A stretch of 47,569 nucleotides of DNA from the IMG/VR virus record IMGVR_UViG_3300032229_000133, positions 1-47,569 of that record; one strand, 5' to 3'. The stretch is from a virus. A program made the translations under genes and the position numbers. Below the pieces are notes generated by a model. It made no database searches. It saw nothing but the letters and a program-made list of their open reading frames with translations, and had not been told where the DNA came from. Positions 7,801-19,400 of this stretch are shown piece by piece (position 1 is the stretch's first letter; each line of letters starts with the position of its first letter).

Positions 7801-10463
7801 CTATTTTCATCCTTATAAGAACTCATAAGATCATTGATAGTCTTATGTATCTCTACAATTCTTTTTTGATTAGGATCATTAGCAGAAAGAGCAGATAGCT
7901 CCATAAAGATATCAGCCTGTTCTTTGTAGAAGTCAGCATTAAGCTTGATTACAGTATTGTTAGCAAGCCATTCTTTAAGTTTAAGTTCATACTCCTCAGA
8001 CCCTTTTTTAATTTTAGGGGTACTGGTTTCTAAAGACTGCATAAAATCTAAGTATGCATTTTCAAATGCTCCTTTTCTGAGTGGCCATTTCTTAAAGTTT
8101 CTGGTTAGATCATAGTGTTCTTTAAGTCTAACAGCTACTTTATAATCCATAGAGGTTTCTGGCTTAGGGGAACCATCTGAATAATACAAACTTCTAAGTT
8201 GTTTATATTCTCTCCAGTAGATCTTAGCTGAGGCTGCATTCTCTAATATTTCTTCAGGGGTAGTGATATTACTATTTAATCCTCTGATTTTAGATAGTAC
8301 ATCCTCTCTTCTTTTAAAAGCCTCTTGTCCAATGTCATCAAGAAATAGACGGTCTGCAGCATAATATGCATCTGTATATTCCCTATGCATATACTTTTCT
8401 CTAAATTGAGACAACTCACCTAATGCTTTTACATATTCTAGCTTTGTTTCATCAGAGTTGTTAGAGTTTATATTCTCTTTTGCTTTTTCTAACTTGTCTT
8501 CTAGATTTTTTAGGTCACTATAAAAGTTTTTGTAGGGAGTCATGAATTTGTAAACACTCTTTGTTGTGTTTCCTAATTCATCTTTTTCTATGATATCAAG
8601 GAAAAGCAAATCTTTACCCATATGCATCCTAGAATATGCTGAGGTATAACCGGCAGCATTCATCAAACCTTCTACATCATTGATAAACTTATTATACTTT
8701 TGTTGTATAATAGTGCTCATTTCTACAAAACGGTTCTTTACATAAGAGCCAAAACCTAGAATAACAGGATCCTGGTTATTCATAAATCCTTCTAAATACA
8801 CACTTAGTGCTGAACCAACATCACCTAGCTCTCCTTTTAGATACTGTTTTATTTTATCAGGGGTGAGTTTTACAATTTCATACTCTCTCTTGTATAGGTC
8901 TATTACAGCTTGGCTAGCTCCTTTTTCTTCATACTTTTTAATTATTCTCTGATAATGATTGTCAATTCTTTCAATTAACGGTGTGAGTTGATCAATGTAT
9001 AGTTCAGATAATCCAGCCTCATAAATCTTGTTAGTGTACTTTTCAGAGTTTTCTATGTTGTCACTTATTTCATTGATAAGGTTGAATAGCGGATGACCTG
9101 ATTTAAAATCAGTATTTTCTCTGAGTTGTTCTTTAGCTCCTATGATAAACTTTTTCCAATCCTTCATTACTCTATTTAAATAGAATGCTTTAGACAAAGC
9201 AACTTGAGAATTTAATTGGTCCTTAGGATTAGTACTATTGAGCATCCTATTGATTTCCTTAAAATGCTCAAATATTCTTTTAGATGCTGCATTAAATCTA
9301 AGCAAACTATTAAGAAGCGCGTTAGCATGTTGGGCCATGTATTTTTCTTCTTCTTCTTTAGAAGCAAAAACCCTTTCACCTTCAGTTTGGAACATTTTAA
9401 GAGTTGTGATGATATCAGATAAATCAGATCTTTCCATTTTATCTTTCAGCACCTCTTTGATCTCTTTATAGTTCTTTGTATAAAGAAATGCATTTTGATT
9501 TTTAGCTAAGCTGTAAAACTTCTTACTTAGCATGTTTATCTCTTTTTGTGCTACCTGAGAAAGATCTTCTATGATTTGATCTCTATAGGCATTATTAAAA
9601 AAGTTTACATCTGATTTGGTAATAATCTCAGAGTTTATCTGAAACTGCTTGTTAGCTAGCATATCAGCCAGCTGATCTAAAGTGGTATTGACAGATAGAT
9701 TTTCTACTTTCAGTCTCTCTCCTTTAAACAGTTTTCGTAAAAACTGTTTGATAGCATACATTATAGAATCAATTACTTTGGTAAATAGATTGCTATTAGG
9801 AGTACCCGTAGTTAAATCAGCTGCTTTCTTACCTATAGCTTTTACAATAGCTTCCTCCATAAAGTCTGCAGTACCTTCTACAAGACTAGGGTCGGTTCTT
9901 AATACTTCTACTATTGCAGCACCTTCAGGTGTTGATATAAGTTCATTATATAGGCTATTAAATAAAGCCGGGTTCTCTACTGATATTGCTTTGATGATAG
10001 GATGGGCAAACTCATGGAATACAATTTCAGTATTGAGTTTATCTATTACTAGATATACTTGACCATTATAAAAAAATCCAGGTTCTCCATTATAAGCTTT
10101 GCCGGCTTGTTCCATCATTGCAAAAGCATCTGCCTCAGTTAACAATACAGATTTAACCCCTAGATTTAAAGTAAGCCTATCAACAAGTTTGTTTATAATC
10201 TCATTACCTCTAGTTACTTTCTGTTCGGATTCATCAAATATCTCTTGATTATCCAACATAAAATCAGTTATTGATTCTGATACAGGTTCATTGGGTTCAG
10301 AAACAAATTCACTTTGGTTTTTTCTTTCTTCAACAGATTGTTTTATACTTTCTAAATCACGGATAGTATCATACTCCATGAAATCTCTCATGGCTTCAAA
10401 TTCACCTACAGCAACTACTGCATCTTTCCAATCTTTGGAATTTCTATTTGGACAACTGTTCAT
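4866..10463 (-). CDS. Giant virion protein with zincin-like motif and C-terminal membrane segment
   Basis: 1865 residues. It opens with MNSCPNRNSKDWKDAV, a start seen in crAss-like giant proteins. A metallopeptidase-like motif H150-E151-F-A-H154 (IVFHEFAHPI) follows a beta strand, with acidic residues about 50 positions later (ADFMEEA) that could complete a zinc site. The middle is long, charged and helical or coiled, and a hydrophobic stretch around residues 1690-1708 (GGLIVITQLLIGLIFGY) is a probable membrane helix. It is the third of three giant genes in transcription order, and its ATG overlaps the TGA of the polymerase gene (ATGA). By analogy with crAss-like phages it is likely packaged in the capsid or tail and ejected with the DNA; the membrane helix fits a role in crossing the cell envelope. 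Proteolytic activity is not proven, and the domain could be a structural zincin relic. Confidence 0.85.
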   Translation of the reverse strand: MNSCPNRNSKDWKDAVVAVGEFEAMRDFMEYDTIRDLESIKQSVEERKNQSEFVSEPNEPVSESITDFMLDNQEIFDESEQKVTRGNEIINKLVDRLTLNLGVKSVLLTEADAFAMMEQAGKAYNGEPGFFYNGQVYLVIDKLNTEIVFHEFAHPIIKAISVENPALFNSLYNELISTPEGAAIVEVLRTDPSLVEGTADFMEEAIVKAIGKKAADLTTGTPNSNLFTKVIDSIMYAIKQFLRKLFKGERLKVENLSVNTTLDQLADMLANKQFQINSEIITKSDVNFFNNAYRDQIIEDLSQVAQKEINMLSKKFYSLAKNQNAFLYTKNYKEIKEVLKDKMERSDLSDIITTLKMFQTEGERVFASKEEEEKYMAQHANALLNSLLRFNAASKRIFEHFKEINRMLNSTNPKDQLNSQVALSKAFYLNRVMKDWKKFIIGAKEQLRENTDFKSGHPLFNLINEISDNIENSEKYTNKIYEAGLSELYIDQLTPLIERIDNHYQRIIKKYEEKGASQAVIDLYKREYEIVKLTPDKIKQYLKGELGDVGSALSVYLEGFMNNQDPVILGFGSYVKNRFVEMSTIIQQKYNKFINDVEGLMNAAGYTSAYSRMHMGKDLLFLDIIEKDELGNTTKSVYKFMTPYKNFYSDLKNLEDKLEKAKENINSNNSDETKLEYVKALGELSQFREKYMHREYTDAYYAADRLFLDDIGQEAFKRREDVLSKIRGLNSNITTPEEILENAASAKIYWREYKQLRSLYYSDGSPKPETSMDYKVAVRLKEHYDLTRNFKKWPLRKGAFENAYLDFMQSLETSTPKIKKGSEEYELKLKEWLANNTVIKLNADFYKEQADIFMELSALSANDPNQKRIVEIHKTINDLMSSYKDENRHPIGNEMPEVLLQKIKALEEEFEELKNSAEEETPGSLTRDEWSWYNQYKEMVRLYSEGEGNSPTEQQNEMYVNLRNKLSREGKLSDVELDVIEKRKALFSRLNSLRSRVPSQNFIDTVNDFITNNPKTLAYIKDNLNQSQFNASDIDRLYDPVHLPFLLDLHPEFAEWFRSNHITKEFTQRDGTLVVKYTPTRAWTYIKPKNPKYYEKTIIKDENGKELPPIQGIPSIEYHYSEVKDSYTDENGNEIQLKTERLNMLEAINQGRDITEATVDMRGQWLPKYNSADKTYINEKYENLKNTSKAKFDLSMALLKKHLEFQEDLPYNSRLDVEYPRYRASQYEVVSSRSLNENVKQNSISGFFKNLKSLFAKSVDDLEDGLNPDEREMYVKADLFDDDNIRIPITGMYDLETDVVSMDMLTSMTRYMQSGVRQKTLLDMLPTAKALQKLISTPPYELKQDLTSVGKGLNWINRVAASIMTPASAKNTNIRAQAINAFIEREFEGKLMTGYGQNNTLLNKFSNGLLSMSSKMFFSFNIPAALKNSFGARFQSMIEASGGEHFNWADYGRGTVWSNMVTMEISTQIYNFGPKSVNYQLVELMDPSQGRLKSKINEGAGISKSAVRDVVDLSFMTNIRKWTELNSTLSVFGAMLTKELVEVTDASGNKSKIKYSDAWEVKDGVIQLKQGVDPTYAPGGKNFTSFVKKVHGVTNRLNGAYDEFNQPLANRFLLYRMIMFLKKYFTEMFINRWQARYKNGMIVPRYDGNLDSIAMGYYVQFFRAVKRMLTVYKMNVKNMTDDEIVASRKTLTEIGGLIVITQLLIGLIFGYDPDDEDRYEKLRKKSGALPLPFTVDDPNHPFKAIGWFENHLLNLAIQVESESDSWLPWFGMGFDDYLGIVKMESIATSATLERWIDLFGGTADYIDYLITGDTSALYKRSVGPYVWQQEGSGKLWNPLMQSIALTGKVVQPIDAMKSLESRERR

Positions 10464-13400
10464 GATTCTAATAAACTTTTAAAACATTCTCTAAGCTTTT
10501 CTCTAACCATTTCATCGGTAACTGTTTGTTTTTCAAGCACTTGAGCCTTAAGAATGTTACCTTCTTCTATCAAAGCATTCATTTTGAATAAGCCTGGATT
10601 TATATACCCAAACTCTTCATATAATCTTTTACTCAAATATACAAAGGTTTTAGGTGCTGGAGCATTACCGGACACTAGATTTTCTTCTGTAAGTTTTTCA
10701 TCACCGGCATATCCTAACAGAGTATTGCCTATACCTTTTGAGTCAAAGTAGATTCTTCTCTTATGTACATCTCTATCTTCAATAAGCTTGTTTATTAACT
10801 TATCTATGTTTTGTACATTTGAGTCATAGGTATCATCAGTCAAAAAGTCTCCCGGCATTGTCTTACTGGTAAAGCTTTTTTTCTTGGTTATTACAGCTCT
10901 AATTGCATCAGCTAAGATTTCTTTATTAACAAACATATCTTTTATAACTGTACTGTTATATCTATTTCCATTAAAAGATGCGTTATACTTATCATACTTA
11001 TCAGAACTGTTTGACATTACTATTACGGAACCATAGGATTGTACTTCCTCAGTAACTGGTTCAGTACCTGTTTTAGGGCCTAAATATTCTTTGATTTTAC
11101 TCCTAAATTCTTCTAATGGTACTGTAGAATCATATAATAAAACATCTGAGTTATATTCAGCTGTGGTTAGGAATTTCTTTTTTTCTTTTTTCTTTTCTTC
11201 TGTTGTACTGTCTTTATAATAGTTTTTGAAGATTGGTTTTATTGTAGACACATCCTCCGGTAAAACATTTTCACTAGGTTTAGCATACATCTGATCAAAA
11301 TAATTAAGATATGTACCTAGATATTTACTAGAAAGTGCACTGTCATTCAATATGTTATTTAGAGTGTAATCAACAGCTGTAGATAGTATATTAGACAAAT
11401 TAGTAGTAGGCATTACTTTACCTAAGTTAATTTGCCCTCTTGCTCCTTGCCCACTTTGTATAAAAGCAAACACAGGAAGAATTGAGAAGAGCTTACTTAT
11501 ATATGCATTATCAACATAGTCAGATACTTTTTCTACAGTAGGATCTGATAGGTCACTGATATTCTCGTGGTATTCATTAGCTGTATCACTATCCATTATA
11601 AGTTCAGATAGTTTCAAATTTGTAACACCCTGTCTAGTGTTAATGAAGAAAGAATTAAGGACCGGATACTTCTTTGCTAATTCAGGATATTTCCCAACAG
11701 TTTCTATAATTTGTTTAGCAAAACCATTAGAATCCTTAAACATAAATGGAATATTCTTTATGTTTAACAGAGCATTATCTCTTAAGAATTCTTCATATGC
11801 AATTACCTCTATAGGTACTTCTTTAGGTAAAGTAGCAGACATTAGCTTTAATCTATCAACTCTATACTTAAAGTCTTCGCTTTTAGAATATTTATCAAAA
11901 GTCACTACACTTCTTAATAGTTCTCTTTCATAAACAAACTTCACAAACTCTTTTTTACCAAGATTGCCAAGTGAAAAATAACTTTCTGGTACAGTAGCTA
12001 ATCTTCTTTCTGAAAGATACTCAGGTTTACTAAATGTTTTCTTAGCATAATCAGAATTCAATACAGCAAAATCAACAACAAGAGTATTGTCTTTTACAAA
12101 GGCACCTTGTTCTAATTTTAGAGCCTTCTCAATCTTAAGAGATTTGTAATCTTCTTTAGGATCAAATGAAGAGTTTAGTCTAACAAGATACTGCTGGTAG
12201 ACATAATTAACAAAATCATTTTTGATAGCATTGATTAAATCAGTTTTATTATCAAAATAATTACCATACTTAAGTTTGATATCATCATCCGTCATAGATG
12301 ACGTAAATTCTTTTATAGCATTTACTAACTCTTCATTGTCTCTTGTTGGAAATAAACCAGAAATCATATCTAGTAATTTCTCATTGGTTTTAAATCCTCC
12401 GATAGGAGAAGCATCTTCTATTTTTTCTATTACTTCAAATGGCATTCTTTTTTCTTTAAGAATCTCACCAATGCCCTCTAGCTTTTCTCTTATTTCATAA
12501 GTAGAAGTAAGTTTACTTGTATCAAAGTTCATCCCCAGTTTTACAGCTGTTGTAGCCTTTGACATTTCTTCAAGTTCTATAAAATGAATAAATGCCTGAT
12601 AATCTGCTGTAGTATACTTACCTGTTTTTTTAACAGATTTTTTTAGCGTATCAACACTAAAGTCTACTGGCATTTTTTCTAAATACTTAGGAACCAGTTC
12701 AGTATATACAGTTCTCTTCTGATTGTAGACATCTAGTTTATCTTTTTTGTCAGCTGTATATCTGTCGTCCCCCTTTAACAATCCTGAAAGAAGTTGTTTT
12801 TTAGCTTCTATTCTATAAAGATTTGTTCCCGCAGAGGGAACTTTCATGGGTATAGCAAATGTACCTCGGACCTCTCTTTGGATTTTTACATAGTCTCTGA
12901 TTATAGGTTGAGACACAAAATAGATAGCTTGCTCTAATGGAACACCTGCCTGGATCATAAAAAGTAATACCGGTGATATTTCAGGATTACCCTGAATATC
13001 AAAAATCCAAGAATCTTTTGCAACATCCACCCATCCATTCATCATCTGAGAAATGATGGTAGATATTCTATTCTTCTTATTAGCATCATACAATTGAGAC
13101 AATGAAATAACCTGTTGTCCTTTAATATTCATTGTGTTATGTACCATACCTCGAATAACTTGTGGAGCAGTGTATGGTTTTTTTTCAGAGCCTAATGAAG
13201 CTACTGCAGACATATACGCACCTATTCTATTAAAGATTGTGTTATAAGTATTGTCTACTGCTCCAAGACCTAGAGTTCTTTTACCAATATTGTTAGAGCC
13301 CTGTTTGTATTCGTTGTACTCTGTCTCAAAAATTCTAGTTGCTGATATTCTTTTCTTATCTCCTTCTTCATACACTTTACCTTCATTGTTATAGGTGGAA

Positions 13401-16400
13401 AATGGATCATACTCTCTTACATCTTTAGATAACTTCTCAGCTAGATCTTTAATAAGGAAAGTTCCATTTGGTGTAGTCAGATCTACAAAGTTTTGAGGAA
13501 CTGATACAATATCTACAATAGCAAACAATAAATCATTCTCAATACCCTTAGAAGAAGACTTAGCCAAATCTGTCTTTAATTGGTCTATTTTCTCTAGTAT
13601 ACCTGAAGTTAATTCTTGTTTTTTATCTTTTATGGGTTTAGCTGCAGTCTCAAATAGATCATTTAGTTTCTCATTGAGATCATACAACTGGTCATAGAAC
13701 TGCTCAGGATACACCTCACCCATTTCAAATTCATTCCAAATGTTATTCTTTACTTTAGATATTTCTTCTTTGTAAAATCTAACATTATCATAGAAATCAG
13801 TTACTGATTCTTCGGGTAAGTTTGCAAAGTAATCTTTTGCAAATTTCAAGAAAGTATCGTTAGCATCATCTAAATCAATATACAACTGCTTAATCTCTTG
13901 CTTTATAGCGTCTTTGTCTAATTTGTTAGCCAATGACTTATCATGTTTTACTAAAGAAACTCCCTTAGATGTTTTTAAAATACTAGGGAAAAGCAAAGAA
14001 AGCTTATCAATGTCAAAGTCAGATCCAGATTTAGCTACCATTTCTGCAGGTAGGATAATCATATTACCAGAATTCTCTGGTAGAAACTCAAACACTTCTG
14101 CAAATTCCATAGAGTTAAGTCCCTGTACTGGGATCCTAACTCCAGTAATGGTTATCATTTCACGTAAACCGCTTTTGTTTAAACGATCCTCATCTTTAAT
14201 AATATTGTTGAGGGCATCTAATGCATTGATACCCTTAGCTTTAGCTTCAGTAAGTACATCAGGGTGTTTAAGTAATTTTTTAAAGTCACCTTGCAATGCA
14301 ATTTTAACTTTCATTGCTTTTGTACCACTCTCTGAATATTGATAGAAAGGAAGTCTTAAAGTTCCAAATCTTTTAGATTCTTCTTCAGTTGCTTTTCTCA
14401 AACTACTAGGTTCAAAACCTACTCCAGATACTTGGATAAGAGCTTCACCGGTAACTTTTTGTCTTACTATTCTTTTATAGATAAGAGCACTGACTAGTTT
14501 CTCAAGTTGTCCTGCAGATGGATGAATACTTAAATCATATACCAATTGATCAGAGTTGTCATATTTTAAGAAATCAATCTCATGATCAGCAAGATCTTGA
14601 CGAGTAAGTTCTTTTTTTAGGAAGTTTATCAGTTTATCTGTAACCTTAAACGTATTACCATCAAAAGTGATATCAGCTTCTTTGATAAGCTCTTCTGTTT
14701 TAAACTCTGTAAGCTGTCTTACCAACTTTTCATAATTGATAATTTTAGCATAATAAGCATTTTTTAACTTTTCTTTTTCAGGTAATTCATCCCATTCTTC
14801 TTTAGTTCCCGGATAGTCAATAGGTTTACCTTCCTCCATCAAACCTTCTTCCACAAGCTTTCTAAGCTGGGTAGAGAAGATTACATTGTTCTTATAAGTG
14901 TCAGCAATTTCAAGTTGATCCTTAAAGTAGTTTAGATAAATCTCATTTACTGTAAATGTGTAAGCAGGATCAGCAAATGCAACACCGGTTCCTTCTTTCA
15001 AGGTTGAGTCATTGTAAAACTTATCTACCTTACCATCTTTAGTCATGGTATTAATCTTAGAACCAGATTGGAATAGAGCATAGTCAATCCCTTCTGCAGT
15101 CATCTTATTATGTAAGATCTCAAGATTACTATTCTTTACTATAGTTGGTATCAAGGGCATAAGAGAAAACTTATGGAACCCTACTACATTCAGTCCATCT
15201 GTTTTGAGAGGTCCCCAATACTGCATTTTTTTAATTGGGAAAAACTGAGCAACATCTTTAACAGAAACATCCTCTCCTCTAATGATAGCATTGTACATAT
15301 CTTCTTGGTACTGACTCCATTTACCAAGTGACAATAATAAAGCCCGGTAAGAATCAAAAGATATCCATCCCTGACCATCACCAGATTTCATGTCTTTATA
15401 TTCTTTATAAGATTTTTCTATCTGGGTATTTTCTTCAGGAGTTAACTCTCTTTTTAATCTTCTTGCCTCTGCTTTTTTAGCAATCTCTATGTATTCATTC
15501 ACATATGCTGAATCAATTTTTGTATCTTCCAATACAGCACTATTCATTGTTCTACCCCATGTTCTAGAAGGATCTTTCATAGTAAATCCTGAAGCTTTAA
15601 AAGATGCAGTTTCAGAATACTTTCCTTTAAACTTTGAATTCAATAACTGTAACATATGGTTATCAGTTCTCGGGATAGTTCCTGTAGCAGCAAAACCAGC
15701 ATTTCTTTTATGGAACTCTTCTTTAACATGATTATATAAAACAACATCACCATACAAAAGTGTAGTTGTCTCAAACTTATGCATAAAGTCATTCATTACA
15801 AATGCCATTACTGCCATATCTTTTGCTTTAGCATAGTCAGTAACAGGAACATTTTTAACAACCTCATCCATCAATTTCTTGTTATTAAAAACTCCAGCTT
15901 TGTCCAGTGTGTTTTTAAAAGTCTCAGTTCTTTTATCAATGTAGTTATTTATAGCTGTTTCAATGTCTTGTCTTAGCTTAGTGTTTTTGGGAAGATTAAC
16001 TGTCTCCATAAAATCATCAGAGACAAGATTCTTTTCTATTCTTTTATTAAGAGCTGGTCCAAAAACATCCTCTAAACCTACAATCTTAGAACCTACTTCT
16101 TTATAGGTTTTATCTCCAATCAGAGCATTACCAGATGTATCACCATTCTGTAGCTTATAGATTCTTTCTGTTTCACCACCAAGATATCCCATTAATGCTT
16201 TCTTAAATGAATTTCTAGCAGTAGCTCCATCACCATAGAATTCATCAAAAGGGATATATAAGTTCTTACCTCCAAACTGCATTCTGTATAAATAAGTTGT
16301 AGATTTATCAGAGTGTCTTGTACCCTCTGCTACACCATACTTTAACATCATATATAAATTCTGAAGATAGTATGATCTTGAATCTGACTCATTACTTGAT

Positions 16401-19400
16401 GCTCCAAGCATTCTAAAATCATCATCTTTAATTACTTGAACACCAGATGAGTTAAGTAGAGTTATTGTGTTTGGTATTTTTCTAGTAAGCTTTTCAGTAA
16501 ATTGTTTTTGTCCTTTACCTGGCTGCCAGTAGTTTTCTCCAAACAATTCTGTCATCATACGCAGACCTTTGATCTGAGGATTTCTAGAAACGTCAAGGTG
16601 GGACATTTCAGGTATTGCTATCAACTCAGCATATGATTCAGCATTGTTCAAATAATCAATCATATCACTAGCTGTGCTTCTAAGGCTCATCTCATATTGA
16701 GCATCACCCTTAGCATTAGATACCATAGCATTTCCGTATTCATCAGAATACTTTAGTTCTAAACGCAATAGCTCATTATAAACACCGGTTTGTTCATCAG
16801 AAATTAAATCTGAAGGTTTGTTTATAAATCTTTTTGGGGAACTAGAATTAACACTATTGAGCTCTTTCCAAATAATATCTAAAAACTCAGATACCTTACT
16901 TTTTCTACTAGAAAGTTGAGCTGAGATATTCACATTATCAGAAATCTGCATACCAATGGCATTCAAAAATCTGATAGGATCTGTCTTATAAGTAGTTTTA
17001 AAATCATTAAGGACTTTACTAACATTGAGGAATTTTCCTTCTCCTTTGGTAACTACTACATATGCATTTCTATTCTTGGGACTCATGAAACTATTATCCC
17101 AACCTCTTTTGATAACATCTGTTTCAGCAATAGCATTACCTACGGTTATACCAGTAAGGTCATTATCCTGACCTTTTACATGAACAGATACCTGAATTAA
17201 AGGAATTCTCTTTAATGAGAATGCTTGTTGGATGTGAGTCCATAGGTTATACTGAGAAAGACTTACATCTTGACCTTCTACAATCTCAGGGTTACCTATC
17301 TTACCAATAAATTGTTTGATGTCTTTGTTTTGGCTTGCCTCTAAACGCCTGTACATTTCATCTGGCGTTTTACTACCTTCTAGCAATTTAGATATTCTAT
17401 TCCATGATACATCAAAATCTTGTAATTCCGGGAAACCAAGTTCATTTAAAACAACATTACCTTTTTTATCATACTGAAACAATCCCCGGATGGTGTAAAG
17501 TACATCATTAGATGCTAGTTCTTTAGCAGAGATCTCATTACCACCTAGATGACTATAGCCATCACGATCATTTAGATTTTTTTCTTCAGGGTCACTAATA
17601 GGATTAAACTTATCCTCAAAACTCATATACTTAGACTTTTGCATATGGTATGCGATAAGCCCAGCATTTTTACTTTCTGCCTGTAGTATATCATCTACGG
17701 TCACACCTTTCTCAGGGTTGCCTGCAGAATTATGAGAGAAGTTCAATACACCCGCTTCAAGAGTTTTAATTTTAGAATATAACTCAGCATACTCATCTGA
17801 CTCTTCAGACAAAGAACCAATCTCTTCTCCATACTCATTGTACTTTTCAACTAAACTTTCCAAGACTCTATTATATAGAGCAACTCTTTTGTTTATATCG
17901 GTAATAAGAAGTGTTGTAAATTTTCTACCGCTTGTTTCTTTTTCTTCAGCATTTAACTCATCTACAATTTGTGAGAATAGAGAGTCAATACTGTTAACAA
18001 GTGCTAGCTGTTTGCTATACGGTAGCTCATCAAGGGCAGCCTGAAAATCAGCATTGATCGCTGTAATTTTATCTAACTTATCAAACTGTCTGTTTTCATA
18101 ACCATATGGTACCTGGTTTATATTACCAACTCTAAGATTGCTAAATACAGCATTTAGATAATAAGATGCTTCATAGTTATTGACAGACTGATCTACATCT
18201 ACATTAAACAAAGCCTTTAGGATATCTAATAGCTTTTGGAAGAATGACTTAGCAGCAGGAGCTGCCGGCATATCCATTTTGCCATCAGCTAGCATATACT
18301 TACGGAATTTCTCAGCAAGATATTCCTCTATCTGTAAATCATCGGCATTATCAAAAGTTACTCTATTACCCTCAAAGTCTGTAAATGAACCAGTCATCTT
18401 ACGGGTCTCATCATATAGTCTTTGTCTTTCTTTAGATGACAAAAACAATTGACTAAAAGCATGAAATGCTTCATGGTATAGATCACTAAGATCAGATCCT
18501 TTGAATAGAGTAATACCTGCTTGAGTGAAAGTAGCTACAGACTTTGGATTAGCTGTGTTTACAATCGCAAACATTTTCTTGAATGGTACATGTTTACTCA
18601 TAGGAGTACTGTTGTACCATTCTTCTGCTTTTGCCAACTGCTCAGGAGTTACTGTCTCAGATACTTCTTTCTGATTTACTAGTTTATCTAGCTTAAGCTG
18701 CTCATTGGTTTTTGTCTTAGGAGCCTTGAGTTTTAAAGGTGTAAAACCTTTTGGCTGTTCAGTTTTAGTTTTTGTTTCTGCTTTGGTTTCTTTTTCTACT
18801 GGTGGTGCCGGTTCTTTAGCTTTAGCTTTACTAACCTTAACTTGTTCAGAATCAAGTATTCTAAATCCTAAATAGGGATGTTTGTTTATAAAATCCCCAC
18901 TAGCATCAGGAACCATCTCTGTAAAAGAGTTCTGCAAAAGAAAGTTTATGTAATCTGGTTTAGACTTTCCTTTAGCCTCTAGTACAATCTTATCTTTTTT
19001 TACTGTATAGAAAGGAACACCACCGGCATAGTTTTGATAAACATTCAAAGAGTTTCTTGCAGTAACTCCTTTATTATTTTCATAAGTTAACAAACTATTT
19101 CTAAGTTGTTCTCTAGAAGTAACAGGAACACCTTCTACCAATACAGATCCATCATCTGCAATCTTTATTCTTGGGTTATTACCAAAGTAAACATCTTTAA
19201 ACTTCTGTCTTAACTTGATAAGATTTTCATCTTTCTTTCCTTCTATGTCTTCTACATTCTTAGAACCCATAAGAATATCCAAAGACTTTTCTATAAAGTC
19301 AGGATCTACATCTTGTACAGGCTTAGCTCTAAAGCTTACTCTTGTTTTGTTAGGACGTTCAAAGTATCTCTTTTCTTTTTTACCATCTTTAGCAGGCTCA

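Noticed and set aside
9682-10062. 126-codon + strand open frame inside the 1865-residue gene
   Set aside because: It is antisense to a conserved coding region with the HEFAH motif, has no promoter or recognisable product, and is expected in AT-rich sequence opposite a long gene.
13914-14342. 142-codon + strand open frame opposite the polymerase active site
   Set aside because: It is the antisense shadow of the DFDID region; its composition follows the opposite strand.
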